Shown: positions 58,548 through 64,000 of the stretch, in pieces
Position numbering within the stretch: the stretch's first letter is position 1
Layout: each line of letters starts with the position of its first letter
Source of the DNA: Isoetes taiwanensis
Lineage: Eukaryota; Streptophyta; Lycopodiopsida; Isoetales; Isoetaceae
Direction: 5' to 3'
DNA: 64,000 nt
NCBI GenBank assembly: GCA_021234155.1
Contig: JAJEKV010000126.1
Coordinates: 2,041,771 to 2,105,770 of the forward strand
Program-made: the position numbers and the translations under genes
Notes under the pieces: model-generated
Databases searched by the model: none
What the model was told of the DNA's origin: nothing
Seen by the model: the letters and a program-made list of their open reading frames with translations, nothing else

Positions 58548-59786
58548 GTGAGAATGGCCGATGGCAATTTGGCCAAATCTAAAGGCAAAGGCAGTGTTAA
58601 TTTTCAAACTGAAAATTCTATCACTCTTAAAATTGAGGATGTCATTCTAGTTCCTGGATTGTTGGTGAATCTCTTGAGTGTTAGTGAATTTGACAAGAAG
58701 ATGGGTTATTCTGTCTTGTTTACTGGAGGATTAGTACACATTTGGAGCAAAAATCCATTAACTTTTGTGGATATTCAAAAACTTGGGCCTATTGCCAAAG
58801 GTTATCTCAACGATGAAGGATTGTATATTCTTCATAAAGGGCATCATCCTTCACAACAAGTTGTTGATACAATACATGATCGGGCTTCACTTTCGAAGCA
58901 GCCCTCAATCTCAAGAATCATTGTGGCATGCACGGTATGGACATATTGCTACTTCTGCTTTAGAAACAACATCTAAATATCAAATGGTTAATGGATTACC
59001 TATACTTAAAGCTCAACTTGTTGATTGTCATGCTTGCAGACTTGGCAAGCAAGTCCAAGCTTCTTATCCCTCTCAAGCAGAATTTCGTGCCCAAACAGTT
59101 TTGGAACTCATTCATTCATTCATTCTGACATGTGTTATCTTCCTATTGAATCATATGGTGGTAACAGGTACTTCATGGTTTTTGTTGATGATTTTAGTAG
59201 GTACACATGGGTGTATCCTATTAAATTTAAGTCTCAAGCCTTCTCTATATTTTTAACTTTCAGTAAGTTGGTGCAGAATGAATTTTCCACAAGCATTAAG
59301 AGGTTGAGAACTGATAATGCCCGAGAATATCTCTCCCAAAAATTTGAAGAATATATTCACTCCAAAGGTATATATAGGGAACTAATTGTTCCATATGCTC
59401 ATCCTCAAAACGGTGTTGCTGAACGCAAGAACCGAACCTTAATGGATTTAGCTCGGAGCATGTTAAAGCATAAATAGCTACCTTCGCAATTTTGGGCAGA
59501 GGCTATCTTGACTGCAGCTTATGTTTCAAACAGGGCTCCTACTAAATCATTGGGTGCCAAGACTCCTTTTGAGGCTATATATGGTGTTAAACCTGACGTG
59601 TCTCACATCAAAGTTTTTGGTTGTTTGGCTTTTGCTACTCTGCCAAGGGAAATTTTGCAAAAGCGAGGGAAACTTTCCAATCGAGCACTCAAAGTTATTT
59701 TTATTGGTTATCAAGATAATATGAAAGCTTGGAGATGTTACGATGGAGATGTTACGATCCTGTTACCAGAAAGGTCTTTTCATTAA
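58548..59786 (+). pseudogene. pol: Copia 2 protease end and integrase
   Basis: After the protease remainder (VILVPGLLVNLLSVSEFD), the integrase zinc region and core follow in alternating frames. An extra CATTCATT near 59108-59123 shifts the frame right at the first catalytic Asp (HSDMCYLP). The second Asp is in RLRTDNAREY and the Glu in QNGVAERKN. A TAG lies at 59475-59477. The C-terminal VFGCLAFATLP and VIFIGYQDN blocks are intact up to a 14-bp duplication (59731-59758) that breaks the frame. All three acidic residues of the DDE triad appear to be present, unlike copia 1. Confidence 0.9.
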
Positions 59787-60244
59787 GAAGTATGACTTTT
59801 GTTGAAGATGCAGTTTATTCTAGTGATTTTTATCAGCCTAATGTGACGGATTATGACAAGGATATCTGCAATCAGTTTCAATTGGTGGTACTTCAGAAAG
59901 TTCCACTATTACTAAATCTAACATTACTACTGATCCAACAAATGTTTCTTCTGATCCAACAACTATTCCTTCTACTGCTGTTCTTCCTTTTTCTGATTTT
60001 GCACAATCAACGGTGCCCAAACCAGTACATCCTGTTCCTCAGTTGGTTGATCCATACATTGATTTTCAGCCTACTGGTTATGAGTCTCCTGCCTCACTAG
60101 AATTTCTTTCTTCCAAGCCTCTCAATCAGGATCATTCTATTTCTGATACCTCTTCAACCTCCACTGATATGACTGTCACAGCAGATGTTCCGACGGTCTC
60201 AAAGGATTGCCAATCTTCCTCCTGTTAATTACTCTTGCAACTAT
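59787..60244 (+). pseudogene. pol: Copia 2 integrase-RT linker
   Basis: Ser/Thr/Pro-rich low-complexity coding, open in more than one frame, as usual for the linker before copia RT. No catalytic motif. Confidence 0.65.
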
Positions 60245-60270
60245 GCTTTAATGGCACAAGTTCTTCATGA

Positions 60271-61044
60271 GCTTTAATGGCACAAGTTCTTCATGATGTT
60301 GATCCTACAACGTATTTTGAGGCAGCCAGACATCCTCATTGGGTAGCAGCTATGAATGATGAGATAACCATGCTTCAAAAGCAACAGACCTGGGAGCTGG
60401 TGCCTAAGCCTCTTGATAAGAATATTATTGGTGCCAAGTGGGTTTTCCGTACTAAACATCATTCCGATGGCACTCTCTTAAAGCATATAGCAAGATTAGT
60501 AGCAAAAGGTTACACTCAGCAAGAAGGCTTTGATTTCAATGAAGTTTTTGCACCCGTGGTTCGATTGGATACCTTAAAAGGGCAGTTTTGGCTCTTGCTG
60601 ACACAAAGGATGGCCACTTTATCAACTTGATTTCAAGTCTGCATTCCTGAACGGAGATTTACAAGAAGATTTATATATGCAGCAGCCACCTGGATTTAAG
60701 GACAAACATATCCTGATTATGTATGCAAACTTAAGAAGAGTCTATATGGATTAAGATAGGCACCTCGTTGCTGGCATCTGAAAATCAATTCCTTTCTTAT
60801 CTCTATGGACTATCAAAGGTCTCGTGCAGATCCTAATCTGTACTATAAATTTGATAAGGATCGTGTTTCTATCATTCTTTTATACGTTGATGACACGATT
60901 ATGACAGGGGATGCTGATCAGCTTATTGTTCACACAAAAGAATTGCTTAACCAACATTTTGAAGTTACTGATTTGGGCCTCATGCATTACTGTTTAGGTC
61001 TTGAAGTTTGGCAAACTCCTAATGGAGTACACATTACTCAGTAG
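60271..61044 (+). pseudogene. pol: Copia 2 reverse transcriptase
   Basis: The frame from 60277 carries WVFRTKHHSDGT and ARLVAKGYTQQEGFDFNEVF. Single-base shifts near 60580 and 60705 and a TAG at 60757-60759 break it. The frame at 60805-61044 contains the catalytic LLYVDDTIMTGD (YVDD near 60883) and DLGLMHYCLGLEVW, and ends at a TAG (61042-61044). A 26-bp duplication (60245-60296) precedes the region. Confidence 0.92.
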
Positions 61045-61889
61045 AAGTATATTACAGAAATTCTAGAACGGTTTCATATGACGGACTGCAAGGCATCACT
61101 ATTACCTTGTGAGATCGGTCAAAAACTTACTCTTGAGTCTGATCATGAAGATGCAGATCCTACCTTGTATAGGCAGCTTGTTGGAGCATTATTGTATCTT
61201 ACCCATACCCATCCAGATATCATCTATGCAGTAGGTGTTCTTACACGGTTCATGCAACACCCTAAGCAACCATATTGGAAAGCAGCCAAGACTGTCTTAC
61301 GATATTTGCAAGGCACTAAAACCAACGGAGTAGTATATCTCAAAGTCACTGACCCTAAGCCCATTTTGTTTTCAGACTCTGATAAGGGATCTCAAAGTCA
61401 CTGACCCTAAGCCCATTTTGTTTTCAGACTCTGATAAGGGACCTTGATCATCGAAAATGCCTCACAGGTTATGTGTCCTTTTATGGTGGTAACCCTATTA
61501 GTTGGAGCTCAAAGAAACAAGATACCACTAGCATCAGCACTACTGAAGCAGAGCTATAGGCTCTTTGCATGACAGTACAAGAAATGTTATGGCTTCTTCA
61601 TCTATATGAGGATTTATGTGTACCTATCAAACCTGCACATCTTTACTGTGATAACAGTGGGGCTCTTTATCATATCAAAGATTACAAAAGTCACTTACGA
61701 ATTAAACATATGGATATCAAACTCTGCTTCATACGAGAGCAACTTGAAAATGGTTCTCTATCTCTTCTCTATTGCTTTACTCATGATCAAGCAGCTGATG
61801 GATTTACGAAGCCTCTATCAGGCAAACAGTTTCATAAGATGAAGGAGATCTTCCATGTTTTACCTCATGCTTCATCTCAGGGGGGATGA
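61045..61889 (+). pseudogene. pol: Copia 2 RNase H
   Basis: Starts with the RT-RNase H connection (DPTLYRQLVGALLYLTHTHPDI). RNase H follows, disrupted by an exact 52-bp duplication (61338-61441) at the DSD catalytic start and by a TAG at 61557-61559. It ends with the LYCDNSGAL and AADGFTKPLSG blocks and a stop at 61887-61889. Confidence 0.9.
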
Positions 61890-61953
61890 TGCTAATACTT
61901 AGTATGATTAGTAATAAGTTTGCATCGCTCTTGTTCTTAGGTGTGCTAGTCAT

Positions 61954-61961
61954 AGGGGGGA
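61954..61961 (+). other. Copia 2 polypurine tract
   Basis: AGGGGGGA directly before the 3' LTR start TGATAG. Confidence 0.8.
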
Positions 61962-62089
61962 TGATAGAATATTTCATTCTACGTGTCATATGATGACTAG
62001 ACACTTTTGCTGATGTGGCATGTAGCACGCTTGTTGCTGACATGGCAAACCTTTATAAGCCATAGTCATGCGTATAGTTAATCATCCAG
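61962..62089 (+). repeat. Copia 2 truncated 3' LTR
   Basis: 128 bp matching 56883-57010 with two substitutions; the remaining 79 bp of the LTR are missing. Confidence 0.9.
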
Positions 62090-62511
62090 CCATTAGAGTT
62101 TTTTTGAGGTCAAATAAGGGCCCTTACTCGATGCCACGTCAAAAAGCTCGCGGCCAATGGGGATCCGAGCTTATACAGAACTTTTTTACCGAGCCTTGGT
62201 TTCGCCTTTGCAGGTGTCAACTGCACGTAGCTTCGGTAATATCCGTGCCTCTAGCTTCAGGTGTCAGATTACACACGTGGCAATTATAACCGTTAGCTCC
62301 CGCCCTCAATTCCCGCTTAGGTGTTTTCCACAACAGAGTTTGCGCGAAGATCGATTGCCCGCGCCAAGGGAGCTTCGGTTCACTCGGGAACTGCTTTGAC
62401 CTGCGCTAAAGGGAGTTTCGACCACAGAAAAACTTTGATCAAGGTAAAATCGCGTAGCTTTTCCTAGTATTTCGATTCCGCTCCACATTCTGATTTGAAT
62501 TCTGTGACTAG

Positions 62512-62703
62512 ATGGCTATAAGCTCTATCACAGTCGGAAATGAGTTTGAAAGCTTCGTGGTGTCGACCGGGAGCTTTGTTACACTCCAACATGCAATGCA
62601 AGTGAATGGCGAGTCAAAAGATGCAGGAGAAATGATGTTTCTGCACATTGGAAGGCTTTGGTGGTCGGATTTCGATCAGGCAAAGAGATATTTGTACAAG
62701 TAA
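62512..62703 (+). CDS. Candidate small protein or first exon, unidentified
   Basis: An ATG opens 63 codons (MAISSITVGNEFESFVVSTG...) to a TAA. A plausible splice donor, CAA followed by GTAAGG, overlaps the last codons, so it may be a first exon rather than a whole gene. The 420 bp upstream (62090-62511) are GC-richer than average and could hold a promoter and 5' UTR. No domain recognised. Confidence 0.25.
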   Translation: MAISSITVGNEFESFVVSTGSFVTLQHAMQVNGESKDAGEMMFLHIGRLWWSDFDQAKRYLYK

Positions 62704-62894
62704 GGCATGTATACACTCCAACAGATATGGCAAAAGAAAAAATAAGCAAGCGACGAACTTTCCCACGGTTAGAAGCAAATTGCGAGTATGTAATTCTATG
62801 CAATCCATATTCAAATTAGTTCAGTTACTTATCCAGTTCATTCCTATTCTCTCATGTTTGTGTATATCTGATGTGGAGAACACTGTCTCTTCAC

Positions 62895-63249
62895 ACTCGA
62901 TAAGCAGTGTTTTCCATTGCTTTCACCAAGATATGGGCTGCTTGTTGTTCGAAGGTAGCACACCAGTACAGCTATATGGTTCTGGAGGTATGAATACTCT
63001 CCACGAAGATCCAAGCTAACTGAGCTTCCATTGCCCAGCCTGTCCGATTTATACTGCAGGCCTCTGGATGCCACTTCTATCTTATTAGCACGGAGTAAGT
63101 TGTCGCAGGAAATGTTCACGGCATTGAAGGAGAAGGGAGGAGTCTGCAGGCATGTGAAGATAAATTTAGGAATTGATCTGTTCATTGCCATATTCAAGAG
63201 CGCCGATAATGTAAAGAAGACCTTGAAGATGTTTACAGTTCAACAGTAG
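62895..63249 (+). CDS. Candidate exon(s), unidentified, with a frame break
   Basis: Two adjacent plus-strand frames look coding. One has LLFEGSTPVQLYGSGGMN and ends at a stop at 63017-63019. The other runs 63013-63249 with LPSLSDLYCRPLDATSILLA then SADNVKKTLKMFTVQQ. They would join if one base were gained or lost near 63012, suggesting a pseudogene, a sequence error or an unseen intron. It may belong with 62512-62703, but phases do not match through the acceptor I tested. No family recognised. Confidence 0.25.
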
Positions 63250-64000
63250 GCGGATAGTTTTTTAGATAGTGTATTTCTTGAAGGTTGGAGTGCTCGACTT
63301 CACGCTTGGAGCCGAATGTACCAATGCGTGATAAGTCGAGACACGGTTCGGTTCGGATATATTGCATTCTAAGCAAACTCAGATGTCACTTTTAAGTATA
63401 GGAGATGGCGAAATGTCCGTGAAGAAGGAAGAAAGTACGCCCGATTCCCCGAAACAAGATGACAATGATGACACTCATTCCGTTGTCATAGACTTGAACA
63501 TTCATAAGGATAATCACCGTTCAAAAGTCCGAGAGCCGAGAGCGAGTGGTCTCTATTCGATGTTCTAAGTGACAATTGGAGTTTGAGACAGACTTAAACT
63601 TCTTCCATTTCATGATAGATGGCCGTAAGGTGGGAAAGCGCAGAGAAGAATGCTATAAATTGGGGTCATGCATGCCACCCAAAGTCATATCTCAGATATG
63701 AATCTATCTAATATAAATATAAGTGATTGTTAACCGGAGATCTATTGTATATTAATTGCAAACATTTGCTTTCATTGGGATATAAGACTTAAAGTAGCCA
63801 TGTTATGTACAACTCGACAGGGATGTGTTTTCACACCATACTTACTGCGGTCTTAAATTGTGGCTCTCATAAAATATGGAAGGGGCCATTTTCGCACCGT
63901 AGCCACGGTGCTTAAAATGTGCATAGCATAAAAACGAAAGGGGTATATTCGCACCAGAGCTACGGTCATGAAGTTATACATACAATAAGATATTGAAGGG
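63250..64000. other. No firm gene; short degenerate repeats at the edge
   Basis: A 68-codon acidic frame (63362-63568, SVKKEESTPDSPKQDDNDD) is open but unrecognised. From about 63880 units like TTCGCACC(G/A)..GCCACGGT repeat imperfectly up to the window end. Confidence 0.35.

Larger units (their letters stand above)
56883..62089 (+). mobile_element. Ty1/copia retrotransposon 2 (3' LTR truncated)
   Basis: The 5' LTR at 56883-57089 is followed at once by a tRNA-Met primer-binding site, then Gag, protease, integrase, RT and RNase H in Ty1/copia order, a polypurine tract and a 3' LTR from 61962. The 3' LTR matches only the first 128 bp of the 5' LTR (two differences) and then changes to unrelated sequence, so the target duplication cannot be tested. 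Coding is broken by at least six short exact tandem duplications and several TAG stops. Confidence 0.93.

Overview
This window reads as nuclear DNA of a land plant. It is AT-rich, gene-poor and built mostly from nested retrotransposons: Ty3/gypsy chromovirus, Ty1/copia, LINE-type and tRNA-derived SINE-like sequence. It also has one convincing spliced gene. I cannot name the species. The one intact-looking host gene recalls membrane-protein families I associate with non-seed plants, but that is only an impression.

Layout. 1-16552: three head-to-tail internal regions of one Ty3/gypsy chromovirus (about 5.8 kb period), separated by single 2.3-kb LTRs and ending in a third LTR; the first copy is cut by the window edge. 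16553-17960: a palindrome-rich composite repeat. 19057-24293: a Ty1/copia element on the minus strand with two LTRs and a 5-bp target duplication (GAAGC). 25088-26232: 2.6 tandem units of 442 bp, each with a tRNA-derived SINE-like head. 27390-31840: old retroelement remnants, including a Ty3 integrase fragment split by a 2-kb poly(A)-tailed insertion with a 16-bp target duplication, and two LINE reverse transcriptase remnants in opposite orientation. 37041-38314: a two-exon minus-strand gene for a predicted two-pass membrane protein with consensus splice sites. 38.3-52.6 kb: mostly unannotatable sequence with short tandem duplications and a tRNA-derived dimer. 52652-54304: three copies of a 117-bp sequence, two forming a near-perfect inverted repeat. 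55564-56882: a degraded coiled-coil coding sequence, cut by a second Ty1/copia element (56883-62089, plus strand). 62090-64000: weak candidate exons.

No retroelement here looks autonomous. All Ty3 copies lack most of gag (seen in the two with a 5' end) and share the same integrase stop, so the array probably grew by DNA-level recombination between LTRs. The first copia element has an Asp-to-Ala change at a presumed integrase catalytic site. The second carries at least six short exact tandem duplications and several TAG stops. Differences between the otherwise near-identical Ty3 copies concentrate at CAG/CTG trinucleotides, the plant CHG methylation context. That suggests either methylation-linked consensus errors in the assembly or methylation-linked mutation, so many apparent frameshifts there should be treated with caution.

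I found no CRISPR array, rRNA gene, intact tRNA gene or bacterial-type operon, and no convincing new molecular system. The most informative signals are the CHG-biased differences, the tandem Ty3 array, the duplication-riddled copia element and the foldback repeat family.
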